From: Anaerolineaceae bacterium UBA700
GTDB lineage: Bacteria > Chloroflexota > Anaerolineae > Anaerolineales > Anaerolineaceae
Direction of reading: 5' to 3'
Assembly (NCBI GenBank): GCA_002298885.1
Contig: DBMK01000126.1
Location: forward strand, 1 to 45,415
Length of the DNA: 45,415 bases
Made by a program: the position numbers and the translations under genes. The notes beneath the pieces are model-generated. The model saw only the letters and a program-made list of their open reading frames with translations, was not told where the DNA came from and ran no database searches. Positions 25,721-32,995 of the stretch are shown here, piece after piece. Within the stretch, counting starts at the first letter, position 1. Every line of letters starts with the position of its first letter.

Positions 25721-26481
25721 TGACCCCTGTTCCGATCCTCGAATACGATCCCGCACCGGATGCAATCATCAACCCGTACCTTCCGGGGATTGAAAAGCCC
25801 GTTCCTCAACGAGCGGTGCTGTGCTTCTTTCAGGACGTACTCGGCCAGCTCGCGGCGGAAGGCCGGCTGGTGAAAATCGGCAAGATGGCCTCGGAAATTG
25901 GGCCTAACCCTATCTTCCGCCTGTCCTGGCAGGGGCAGGACCTGATGGTGTTCCATCCGGGTGTGGGCGCGCCCCTGGCAGCCGGGTTTTTGGAAGAGGC
26001 CATCGCCGGAGGCGCACGCAAGTTCATTGCCTGCGGCGGCTGCGGCGTCCTGCAAAAAGAAATTGTGGCCGGTCACCCGGTGATCTTGGATTCGGCAGTA
26101 CGGGATGAGGGCACGTCTTACCATTACCTGCCGCCGGGCCGCGCGGTCAGTGCCAGCCCCGGTCCCACCGCAGCGCTCGAGCAGACTCTTCTGGCGAACG
26201 GGGTCAAATTCCTGAAAGGAAAAAGCTGGACGACCGACGGCCTGTACCGCGAGACCGCCGCCAGGCGCGCCGAGCGCATTGCCGAAGGCTGCCAGGTCGT
26301 CGAAATGGAAGCCGCGGCCTTTTTTGCCGTGGCCCAGTTTCGCGGGGTTGAATTCGGCCAGCTCGTCTACGGCGGCGACCTGGTGGTGCCGGAGGGCTGG
26401 GACAAGCGCGACTGGCTCAACCGCAAGGACAGCCGCCAGATGTTGTTCTGGCTGGCTGTGGAAGCCTGCGCCAGGCTGTAA
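25720..26481 (+). CDS. Nucleoside phosphorylase (PNP/UDP family)
   Basis: 253 aa, ATG overlapping the previous stop codon by one base. The fold is recognised by VFHPGVGAPLAAGFLEE, FIACGGCGVLQ (phosphate and base-binding Gly-rich region) and VVEMEAAAFFAVA (ribose-binding Met-Glu motif). The family splits a nucleoside with phosphate, or hydrolyses it in the MTA/SAH branch, to free the base. The closest style is uridine/purine nucleoside phosphorylase, but base specificity is not clear. The HAD-HD protein before it could produce nucleosides and the kinase after it could rephosphorylate them. Confidence 0.85.
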   Translation: MTPVPILEYDPAPDAIINPYLPGIEKPVPQRAVLCFFQDVLGQLAAEGRLVKIGKMASEIGPNPIFRLSWQGQDLMVFHPGVGAPLAAGFLEEAIAGGARKFIACGGCGVLQKEIVAGHPVILDSAVRDEGTSYHYLPPGRAVSASPGPTAALEQTLLANGVKFLKGKSWTTDGLYRETAARRAERIAEGCQVVEMEAAAFFAVAQFRGVEFGQLVYGGDLVVPEGWDKRDWLNRKDSRQMLFWLAVEACARL

Positions 26482-26495
26482 CGAGGCATGTGGAA

Positions 26496-27098
26496 ATGGG
26501 AAAACTGATCGCAGTGATCGGCAACGGAGGCTGCGGCAAGACCACCCTTACCCGAGTAATTTGCCGCCAGCCGGGTTTTACCCCCTACCTGGAGCAGCAC
26601 GCCGAGCGTCCTTTCCAGGCAGCATTCCAGAAGGATTTGAAAGCCCTATCCTTCCAGAACCAGGTCGATTACCTGCTCTACCGGGCCGAGCAGGAACGGA
26701 CGATCCGCAGCCTGGATGAAACCGGCGTGCAGGACGGCGGCCTCGACCAGGATTTCCACATTTTCACCCATCTGTTCCTGCAGAACAACTACCTCACCAT
26801 TGGCGAATTCGACCTGTGCGACAGGCTTTACGGAATGCTGCGCAGTCTCCTGCCCACGCCGGATGGCATGATCCGGCTAAACGTTCCTCTGGATGTATTG
26901 ATTGCTCGCCGCAACGCCCGCAGTCGCGAGATCGACATTGCCGGCAATGCGGACCTGCCCAAGATCGAGGCTTTGCTCGAGGATTGGCTCGGCGCCGCCC
27001 GCCCCGCCTGCCCTATTCTGGAGGTGGATGCAAGCGCAGATGACCCGGTGTTTTCCAAATCTATTGGAAGGGTATTGGAATTTATCAGCGCGTTGTAG
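26496..27098 (+). CDS. Deoxynucleoside kinase-like P-loop protein
   Basis: 200 aa from the ATG at 26496, with GAGG nine nt upstream; GTG at 26490 is less likely. Walker A is GNGGCGKTT at residues 9-17. VQDGGLDQDFHIFTHLFLQNN corresponds to the substrate region of the dNK/dGK family, and ARRNARSREIDI to the Arg-rich lid. The C-terminus (CPILEVDASADDPVF) is like the kinase end strand. The protein probably phosphorylates a deoxynucleoside with ATP. It lies 14 nt after the phosphorylase gene. Confidence 0.78.
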   Translation: MGKLIAVIGNGGCGKTTLTRVICRQPGFTPYLEQHAERPFQAAFQKDLKALSFQNQVDYLLYRAEQERTIRSLDETGVQDGGLDQDFHIFTHLFLQNNYLTIGEFDLCDRLYGMLRSLLPTPDGMIRLNVPLDVLIARRNARSREIDIAGNADLPKIEALLEDWLGAARPACPILEVDASADDPVFSKSIGRVLEFISAL

Positions 27099-27239
27099 GC
27101 CGGGTGTCGTGTAGGTATACCAGCAACCGCTCCGCTGGGGTCTGTGACCTTAGCGGTAAAGTCGGTCGAAAACGACCAGCGAAGGCGCCTGGCTCCGAGG
27201 CGGGGGTCGCAGACCCCCTTGGAGCGGGGGGAAAAGATT
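27099..27239. other. Structured intergenic stretch after the kinase gene
   Basis: No gene seen. Small stem-loops crowd this segment: ACCGCT with AGCGGT, GGTCG-aaaa-CGACC, and GGGGGTC-gca-GACCCCC (27202-27218). The last could end the kinase transcript, although only TT follows it. It does not fold as a tRNA by eye. It may be a degenerate repeat or a small RNA. Confidence 0.35.
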
Positions 27240-27278
27240 AACAGACATCCGAAGTCTGCAAGACTTCGGATGTCTGTT
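27240..27278. terminator. Palindromic terminator, perfect 18-bp stem
   Basis: Arms AACAGACATCCGAAGTCT (27240-27257) and its exact complement (27261-27278) with loop GCA. It lies between the convergent kinase and lipA genes. There is no long T-run, so its termination efficiency is uncertain. Confidence 0.7.
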
Positions 27279-27291
27279 CGCAATCAAATTC

Positions 27292-28227
27292 TCAGTTGGA
27301 ATACAGCTTCTTATGCACGATGCTTAATGCCCGCACCTGCTCGGCGGCGTGATAGGACGAACGCACCAGCGGACCGGATTCGACCCACTTGAAACCGATC
27401 CCCAGGCCGTATTCGCGCAGTTCGGCGAATTCTTCCAGGGTGTAATAGCGGGCGATCGGCAGGTGCTGGCGGCTGGGCTGCAAGTACTGGCCGATGGTGA
27501 CAATTTCGACGCCCCACGAGCGCAGGTCGCACAGCACCTCTTTGACCTCGTCGATCGTCTCGCCCAGGCCCACCATGATGCCGCTCTTGGTCAGCACGTC
27601 CGGATCGAGCTTCTTGGCGTTCGTCAGGGTGGCCTGCGACCATTCGTAGTGGTCCTGGGGCTGGACGAGCTTGAACAATCTAGGCACGGTCTCGACGTTG
27701 TGGTTGAGGATTTCGGGGCGCGCCTCGACCACGATGCGCAGGGCTTCCAGGCTGCCCTTGAAATCGGGGATCAGGACTTCGATGGAGCAGCCGGGATGGA
27801 TCTGGCGGATGCGCTTGATCACCATGGCGAAGATCGGCGCGCCGCCGTCCCGGCGCTCGTCCCGGTTGACGCTGGTGATCACGGCGTGCTTGAGTTCCAT
27901 GGCTTTGACCGCCTGGGCGACGCGCTCCGGTTCCATCCAATCCAGCGGCGAGGGCTGGCCGTGTTTGATGTCGCAAAATCCGCAGGTGCGGGTGCACACG
28001 TCGCCCATCATCAGGAATGTGGCGGTGCCGCTGCCCCAGCATTCGCCCATATTCGGGCAGCCGGCTTCCTCGCACACCGTGTGCAGGGCTTTCTTGCGCA
28101 ACAAAGATTGCAGCCACTCGTACGTCTCTCCGGCGGGGGCGCGAACTTTGATGTAGCTCGGCCGGCGCAGCGGCGTAGAGTCGATTTTATCCGGGTCGAT
28201 CCGGTCGCGTGTTGGGTCAAATGGCAT
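27292..28227 (-). CDS. lipA: Lipoyl synthase
   Basis: 311 aa radical SAM enzyme that inserts two sulfurs into the octanoyl group on lipoyl domains. The auxiliary cluster cysteines are C52, C57 and C63 (CX4CX5[13 protein letters not shown]). The radical SAM cysteines are C78, C82 and C85 (CTRTCGFC). The C-terminal RSSYHA motif, needed for the auxiliary cluster, is present. ATG at 28227 with GGAGG upstream. The gene stands alone with its own promoter; lipB is not in the window. Confidence 0.96.
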   Translation of the reverse strand: MPFDPTRDRIDPDKIDSTPLRRPSYIKVRAPAGETYEWLQSLLRKKALHTVCEEAGCPNMGECWGSGTATFLMMGDVCTRTCGFCDIKHGQPSPLDWMEPERVAQAVKAMELKHAVITSVNRDERRDGGAPIFAMVIKRIRQIHPGCSIEVLIPDFKGSLEALRIVVEARPEILNHNVETVPRLFKLVQPQDHYEWSQATLTNAKKLDPDVLTKSGIMVGLGETIDEVKEVLCDLRSWGVEIVTIGQYLQPSRQHLPIARYYTLEEFAELREYGLGIGFKWVESGPLVRSSYHAAEQVRALSIVHKKLYSN

Positions 28228-28250
28228 GCCTGCCTCCAGTAATAAGGAGG

Positions 28251-28278
28251 ATTATAATCCGGATTTTTCGCTTTTCAA
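28251..28278 (-). promoter_or_regulatory. lipA promoter
   Basis: Minus-strand TTGAAA (28273-28278), 16-nt spacer, TATAAT (28251-28256). The start point is about 17 nt before the lipA ATG, leaving room for the GGAGG ribosome site. Confidence 0.65.
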
Positions 28279-28295
28279 GGTGCCAAAAAATTGTC

Positions 28296-28326
28296 TTTCT
28301 CCGTGCTCTCCGTGGCTCCGTGGTTA
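28296..28326. repeat. CACGGAG-type repeat, left of rsmI
   Basis: TTTCTCCGTGCTCTCCGTGG followed by CTCCGTGGTTA holds three phased CTCCGTG units. It is the inverted counterpart of the repeat inside the rsmI 3' end (29031-29058). Confidence 0.65.
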
Positions 28327-28334
28327 ATCCCCCA

Positions 28335-28343
28335 TGTTATACT
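28335..28343 (+). promoter_or_regulatory. rsmI promoter, extended -10
   Basis: TGTTATACT (TGn plus TATACT at 28338-28343) ends 6 nt before the rsmI ATG. Transcription should start at or next to the A of the ATG, so the message is probably leaderless. No ribosome site lies between. Confidence 0.55.
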
Positions 28344-28349
28344 TACCCC

Positions 28350-29072
28350 ATGCTCTACCTGGTATCGACACCCATTGGGAACTTGGGAGATATCACCCTG
28401 CGGGCACTGGAGACGCTGAAGAGCGTCGACTTTGTGGCCAGCGAGGACACGCGCAAGACCGGGATGCTGCTCAAACACTTCGAGATTAAGAAGCCGCAGC
28501 TTGCCTTCCACGAATACAACGAGGAGCGCGTGCTGCCCAAGATCCTGGATATCCTCCAGTCCGGACAATCGGTGGCCCTGGTAACCAACGCCGGCACGCC
28601 GTCCGTATCCGATCCGGGCTTCCTGCTGGTGCGGGGCGTGCTGGCCGCCGGCCTGCCGGTGACCGCCATCCCTGGACCCTCGGCGGTGGTCATGGCGCTG
28701 ATCCTTTCCGGGCTGCCGGTGCACAGTTTCACCTTTCGCGGTTTTCCACCGCGTAAGCCGGGCGCCAGGCGGCGCTTCATGGAGGTCGATGCTGCCAGCC
28801 CGCACACCCTGATTTTCTACGAAAGCCCCTACCGCCTTAAGGCCTTCCTCCAGGATGCGCTGATCGTCTACGGGGACCGTCCTGCCGCCCTGGCCAACGA
28901 CCTGACCAAAATGTTCGAGTGCGTGTCGCGCGGCCCCCTCTCCGAGCTGCTCGCCGGGCTTGAAAAAGAGGAACCGCGCGGCGAATATACCGTCGTCATT
29001 TCCGGCATGGATGCAGGGATTCACCATGAAGTCACGGAGGACACGGAGGAAGAAAAACACATTCGCCACTGA
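28350..29072 (+). CDS. rsmI: 16S rRNA (cytidine1402-2'-O)-methyltransferase
   Basis: 240 aa from the ATG at 28350. Family blocks are [36 protein letters not shown] (SAM site) and [15 protein letters not shown]. The enzyme 2'-O-methylates C1402 in the ribosomal decoding centre. The normal core ends at about GEYTVVISG. The last 20 or so codons ([17 protein letters not shown]) are acidic and come from CACGGAG-type repeat sequence, so the 3' end was rewritten by a repeat. The family C-terminal winged-helix part is absent. The ATG follows the extended -10 directly. Confidence 0.93.
   Translation: MLYLVSTPIGNLGDITLRALETLKSVDFVASEDTRKTGMLLKHFEIKKPQLAFHEYNEERVLPKILDILQSGQSVALVTNAGTPSVSDPGFLLVRGVLAAGLPVTAIPGPSAVVMALILSGLPVHSFTFRGFPPRKPGARRRFMEVDAASPHTLIFYESPYRLKAFLQDALIVYGDRPAALANDLTKMFECVSRGPLSELLAGLEKEEPRGEYTVVISGMDAGIHHEVTEDTEEEKHIRH
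29031..29058. repeat. CACGGAG-type repeat inside the rsmI 3' end
   Basis: GTCACGGAGGACACGGAGG followed by AAGAAAAAC. It encodes the VTEDTEEEK tail of RsmI and is the inverted partner of 28296-28326. Confidence 0.65.
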
Positions 29073-29133
29073 GACACTGAGAAAACCTTAACTGTCAAAT
29101 AAGGTTTTCTCATTGTTCTCAGTGTCTCAGTGG
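29066..29133. repeat. Imperfect palindrome between rsmI and rsmE
   Basis: Left arm CCACTGAGACACTGAG plus AAAACCTTAA (29066-29091) and its inverted copy (29100-29133); the right arm has about 9 extra bases (TTGTTCTCA-like) as an additional unit. The arms are built of phased ACTGAG units. It lies between two genes on the same strand and could act as a terminator or processing hairpin. Confidence 0.75.
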
Positions 29134-29148
29134 TGAAAATTATCTATC

Positions 29149-29874
29149 ATGCACCGATTCTTCGTCCCGAAAGAAATTTTGCAATCAGACCCAATCGTTT
29201 TTCCGGTGGAGGTGGCCAGGCAGATGGGGACGGTACTGCATTTAAAGCCCGGACAAAGGGTCGGATTGTTGGACAACGAGGGCAACGAATACGAGGTCGA
29301 GTTGGCGACGGTCGGCAGCAAGGTGGCGCTGGGCAAAGTGATCGTGCGGCGAGCCGCACCGGTCGAGCCCGCGCCGCAGGTGACATTGTACCTGTCTCTT
29401 ACCCAGCGTGAAAAGTTCGAATGGGCGCTGCAAAAATGCACCGAGGTTGGGGCCGGCGCCTTCCTGCCGGTCATCACCAGCCGCAGCCTGACCCAGAGCA
29501 CAACCGAGGCGCTGGTCAAGTACCCCCGCTGGCAGAAAATCCTTCAAGAGGCCGCCGAACAATCGGGCCGCGGGCGCATCCCGGCTTTGCAGCAGCCGCT
29601 GCGTTTCGGACAGGCCCTGGCGCACGCCCGCCAGACCATGCAGCTCAGCCTGATCCCCTGGGAAAAGGAAGAAGCCGTCACCCTGAAGGCAGCTTTGGCG
29701 CAGAGTGGATACGTCGAGCGGATCGGGGTGTTTATCGGTCCCGAGGGCGGCTATACGAGCGCCGAGATCGACCTGGCCTGCCAGGTCGGCGCCCTCCCTA
29801 TCACTCTCGGCCCGCGCATCCTGCGCATGGAAACCGCCGCAATCGTAGCCTTAACATTGATACTGAATCAATAG
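29149..29874 (+). CDS. rsmE: 16S rRNA (uridine1498-N3)-methyltransferase
   Basis: 241 aa SPOUT-class methyltransferase. The PUA-like N-terminus starts MHRFFVPKEI. The knotted SAM-binding region has GVFIGPEGGYTSAEIDLA and ITLGPRILRMETAAIVAL, both typical of RsmE. TQREKFEWALQKCTEVGAGAF is the central family block. It methylates U1498 of 16S rRNA in assembled 30S subunits. It follows rsmI by 76 nt, with a palindrome between, so it may be co-transcribed. A perfect palindrome follows it. Confidence 0.95.
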   Translation: MHRFFVPKEILQSDPIVFPVEVARQMGTVLHLKPGQRVGLLDNEGNEYEVELATVGSKVALGKVIVRRAAPVEPAPQVTLYLSLTQREKFEWALQKCTEVGAGAFLPVITSRSLTQSTTEALVKYPRWQKILQEAAEQSGRGRIPALQQPLRFGQALAHARQTMQLSLIPWEKEEAVTLKAALAQSGYVERIGVFIGPEGGYTSAEIDLACQVGALPITLGPRILRMETAAIVALTLILNQ

Positions 29875-29883
29875 GGAATAATT

Positions 29884-29969
29884 TTCACCGCAGAGACACA
29901 GAGGCACTGAGAAAACCTTTTAATATTTCTTAAAAGGTTTTCTCAGTGCCTCTGTGTCTCTGCGGTGAA
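29884..29969. repeat. Perfect 40-bp inverted repeat between rsmE and ftsK
   Basis: Arms 29884-29923 and 29930-29969 are fully complementary, with a 6-nt loop TATTTC. The arm begins TTCACCGCAGAGACACAG and continues with phased AGGCACTGAG units and AAAACCTTTTAA. It touches the ftsK stop codon at 29970. A stem this long exceeds any need of a terminator. Confidence 0.92.
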
Positions 29970-32348
29970 TCAGCTTTCTTCTTCCCCCGAACTATCATCC
30001 AGGACTTCGCGGATTTGGGAGTTGGGCTGGGGGGGAGCGATAATCTTCTTCTCTTCAAGCGCGTCGATCAGGCGGGCAGCGCGGGTATAGCCGATGCGCA
30101 TCTTCCGCTGCAGCATGGTTATCGAGGCCTTACCCTCCTTGCGCACCAGCTCGATCGCTTCGGGCATGAGCGGGTCGCCGGGCTCGTCCAGGCTCATCTC
30201 GTCCCACAAAGGAGTCTGCTTGAGCGGCACGCCGGAAGGCAGCACGTCCACCGGCCCGCCCTCTGGAACGCGTGAGAAAGAGACGGTCGAGGCCGTCAGA
30301 CGCCAATAATCGACAAGGCGCTGGATTTCGCTATCGGAGACGTACACGCCCTGCAGGCGCACCGGAGCCGACGCATCCGGGGCCTGGAAGAGCATGTCGC
30401 CGCGCCCCAGCAGGCGCTCGGCGCCGGGCTGGTCGAGGATGACCCGGCTGTCCACGCCGGAAGCCACGGCAAAAGCAATGCGCGCCGGGAAATTCGCCTT
30501 AATCAGGCCGGTCACCACGTCCACCGAGGGGCGCTGGGTCGCCAGGATCAGGTGGATGCCGGTGGCGCGGGCCAACTGTGCAAGGCGGGTGATGGCGCGC
30601 TCGGTCTCCTCGGGGGCCAGCATCATCAAGTCGGCCAGTTCATCCACCACCACCACCAGGTAGGGCAGGTGGTCGCCGTTGGTGTTGCGGGCGTTGTACT
30701 CAACGATGTTGCGCACCCCGCTGGCCGAAAACTTGCGGTAGCGGTTGTCCATCTCGCGCTGCATCCACTGCAGGGCGCCGATCACGCGCTCCGCATCGAC
30801 CACCACGGGCGCCAGCAGGTGCGGAATGCCGTTGTAACCGGTCAGCTCCACCCGCTTGGGATCCACAAGCACCAGGCGCAAATCCGTCGGCGTATTATCG
30901 ATCAACAGGCAGGCCAGGATAGAATTGACGCACACCGACTTGCCAGAGCCGGTCGTCCCGGCGATCAGCAGGTGCGGCATGGCCGCCAGGTCGTAGCCGA
31001 TGGGCTTGCCGGCCACGTCCTTGCCGACGGCGAAGCGCAGCGGGGCCTTCAGCTTGAGCATCGTCTCGCTTTCGAGCACTTCGCGCAGGGTCACCCGGCT
31101 GATCTCAGCGTTGGGCACCTCAATGCCCACGTAATTGCGCCCCGGCACAGGCGCCTGGATGCGGATGCGTGCCGCAGCCAGCGCCAGGGCGATGTCGTCG
31201 GTCAAGGAGACGATCTTTGCCACCCGCACGCGCATCTTGTTGCCGCCGCGCCCATCCACAAAATCAGGCTCGACCCCAAACTGGGTGACGGTTGGGCCGC
31301 GCTGGATATCGACCACGTGCGCCGGCGCCCCAAAGGAAGCCAGCGTCTCCTCGATGATCTGCTTGCGTTCGTGGTCCACGTTGGTCTGGATGGCGACCGG
31401 GGTGGCCGGGTCGAGGATAACGTCGATCGCCGGCAGCGCCCAGGCCGGCCCGGCGGGAGTCACAGTGCGCACCAGTTGAGTGGCGGACTGCGGCGTCGAG
31501 CCGGCAGCAGGTGTCCGTTCCGGCTTTTGAACGGCCGGGCCGGACGCCTGGGAGGATGGCGGCTGATGCGAATTTTGTACGGATTGCAGCGGGCGAAATT
31601 CAGGCGGCAACTCTTCGGCTGCGGACTGAGGCTCATTCAAAGAACGGACGCGGGAAGAAGGCGGCTCGGGCGCGGGCTGCGAGCGTTCCTGCAGGAACCG
31701 CTGCACAGCCTCGACCAACGGCCTGAAAAAATGGACCAGGTCCGGGATGGATACGTCGAAAGTCAGGGCCAGGGATACCAGCGCCCAGGCGACCAGCGCC
31801 ACAACCATGCCGGCGTTACCGACTGCGCCTTTCAAAGTCTGCTCGAAGAAAGCGCCGACGTATCCGCCGCCCTCGCCGGCCTTGGCCATATCGTAACCGC
31901 CCCCCGCAAGGGCATGTACGATGGCTAATATATTCAGGTACAACAGGGCCATGCCCACCAGGCGCGCTGTGGCTGGCACCGGCAGCTTCTCGATATTGCG
32001 CAGAACGATCCCCACCCCAACCAGCACGATCACCAGCGGCAGGACGAAGGTGCCCCATCCCGCCACCTGGCGCAGGAAAGTCACGATGCTGTCGGTAAAG
32101 CTGCCCTGCTGGTTCGAGATCAGGCTGAGCAGAGTCAGCAGCCCAAACAAGGCCAGCACGATCCCCAGCAGGTCCAACCGGCGGGCCGGCGAAAGCGAAG
32201 CCAGCCAGCCCGGGCGCGTTGAACGGGGCGCGGGAGCAGCCCGGCGCGTGGAACGGCTGTCGGCGCGGCTGGCGGGCTTGCGCGCCAGGCCAGCTTTTCG
32301 CCCGCCTTTACCGGACGACCTGGAGGATTGGGTGGAAGGTTTTGGCAA
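29970..32348 (-). CDS. ftsK: DNA translocase FtsK/SpoIIIE
   Basis: 792 aa, TTG start with AGAGGAA upstream. Four N-terminal membrane helices (about 60-78, 97-116, 129-147, 177-196) anchor it at the division septum. A Pro/Ser-rich linker follows. The motor has DIQRGPTVTQFGVEP, Walker A IAGTTGSGKS near residue 460 and LVVVVDELADLMM as Walker B. The C-terminal winged-helix gamma domain (ASITMLQRKMRIGYTRAARL) recognises KOPS-like sites. It pumps DNA at the septum and helps resolve chromosome dimers. The stop codon is directly against the palindrome at 29884-29969. Confidence 0.95.
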   Translation of the reverse strand: MPKPSTQSSRSSGKGGRKAGLARKPASRADSRSTRRAAPAPRSTRPGWLASLSPARRLDLLGIVLALFGLLTLLSLISNQQGSFTDSIVTFLRQVAGWGTFVLPLVIVLVGVGIVLRNIEKLPVPATARLVGMALLYLNILAIVHALAGGGYDMAKAGEGGGYVGAFFEQTLKGAVGNAGMVVALVAWALVSLALTFDVSIPDLVHFFRPLVEAVQRFLQERSQPAPEPPSSRVRSLNEPQSAAEELPPEFRPLQSVQNSHQPPSSQASGPAVQKPERTPAAGSTPQSATQLVRTVTPAGPAWALPAIDVILDPATPVAIQTNVDHERKQIIEETLASFGAPAHVVDIQRGPTVTQFGVEPDFVDGRGGNKMRVRVAKIVSLTDDIALALAAARIRIQAPVPGRNYVGIEVPNAEISRVTLREVLESETMLKLKAPLRFAVGKDVAGKPIGYDLAAMPHLLIAGTTGSGKSVCVNSILACLLIDNTPTDLRLVLVDPKRVELTGYNGIPHLLAPVVVDAERVIGALQWMQREMDNRYRKFSASGVRNIVEYNARNTNGDHLPYLVVVVDELADLMMLAPEETERAITRLAQLARATGIHLILATQRPSVDVVTGLIKANFPARIAFAVASGVDSRVILDQPGAERLLGRGDMLFQAPDASAPVRLQGVYVSDSEIQRLVDYWRLTASTVSFSRVPEGGPVDVLPSGVPLKQTPLWDEMSLDEPGDPLMPEAIELVRKEGKASITMLQRKMRIGYTRAARLIDALEEKKIIAPPQPNSQIREVLDDSSGEEES

Positions 32349-32365
32349 ATGTTCCTCTTTCCCTA

Positions 32366-32371
32366 ATTATA
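32366..32371 (-). promoter_or_regulatory. Likely ftsK -10 box
   Basis: TATAAT on the minus strand, 17 nt upstream of the TTG start, followed by AGGGAAAGAGGAA. The -35 region would fall beside the repeat at 32398, but no consensus box was found there. Confidence 0.5.
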
Positions 32372-32397
32372 CCTGTGGTGAAAGATTAAACGTGTAC

Positions 32398-32460
32398 CGT
32401 GAAACGTGAAGCGTGAAACGTGAAAAAACTAAAATCACGTTTCACGCTTCACGTTTCACG
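32398..32460. repeat. Perfect 26-bp inverted repeat of phased CGTGAAAC units
   Basis: Left arm CGTGAAACGTGAAGCGTGAA followed by ACGTGA (32398-32423), loop of 11 nt, exact complement at 32435-32460. The same TCACGTTTCACGCTTCAC sequence recurs at the end of the GT4 gene near 37335. It lies between the Nudix gene end and the ftsK promoter. Confidence 0.9.
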
Positions 32461-32496
32461 TCCCCCTTTAGTTCCTGCTAAAACATCATGCAATAT

Positions 32497-32985
32497 TCAT
32501 TCCAATCCAAGCGCTTTGCGGGTGGAACGGAAGGCCAGGGGAGGCAGGGCATCCAGTTCGAAAAAAGCTGCGTCGCTGGCGTCGTCGCCGGCGTGCAGGA
32601 CCCCGCCGGTCACCTCGGCGGGGTAGACCAGCAAAATGTCCGCTCCATGTTCGTGTTCACGCCCGTAGAAGAGGCTGGAAAGTTCGCCGACGCGCACCAC
32701 CAGGCCGGTCTCCTCCAGGCACTCGCGCTCGGCGGCGCGGCGCGGGTCCTCGCGGGCATCCACGAAGCCCGCCGGCAGCGTCCAGAATCCCAGGTAAGGC
32801 TGGTTGTTGCGCAGCACCAGCAGCACCTTGCCGAATTGTTTGACCACCGCAGCCGCAGCCACCTTGGGATCTTCGAAATAAATCCACCCGCACTCCGGGC
32901 ACACCGGCCGTTCGGCCCCATGCAAAAAGCGCGCCTGGATGGACGCGCCGCAATAGGGGCAATAACGGATTGTGCGCTCAGGCAT
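32497..32985 (-). CDS. Nudix hydrolase with N-terminal zinc ribbon
   Basis: 162 aa. A zinc ribbon with C9/C12 and C29/C32 (CPYC, CPEC) opens the protein, as in NADH pyrophosphatase-type Nudix enzymes. The Nudix box is G-x5-E-x7-REUxEExGU, seen as GFVDAREDPRRAAERECLEE then TGL. It hydrolyses nucleoside diphosphates linked to another group; the substrate is not certain. It lies 10 nt after the anti-sigma factor gene and may be the last gene of the sigma factor operon. Confidence 0.88.
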   Translation of the reverse strand: MPERTIRYCPYCGASIQARFLHGAERPVCPECGWIYFEDPKVAAAAVVKQFGKVLLVLRNNQPYLGFWTLPAGFVDAREDPRRAAERECLEETGLVVRVGELSSLFYGREHEHGADILLVYPAEVTGGVLHAGDDASDAAFFELDALPPLAFRSTRKALGLE

Positions 32986-32995
32986 GAAAAATTGG

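Noticed and set aside
22665..27098. A phage-defence island from the HD, HAD and nuclease-like genes
   Set aside because: The genes are of metabolic types, have ordinary composition and no defence signature such as toxin-antitoxin or effector domains; a salvage pathway is simpler.
27099..27239. Possible tRNA or riboswitch
   Set aside because: No cloverleaf, T-loop or CCA-like end, and no known riboswitch core was recognised.
29066..29969. CRISPR array
   Set aside because: The repeats are inverted pairs at separate gene ends with varied units, not direct repeats with regular spacers.
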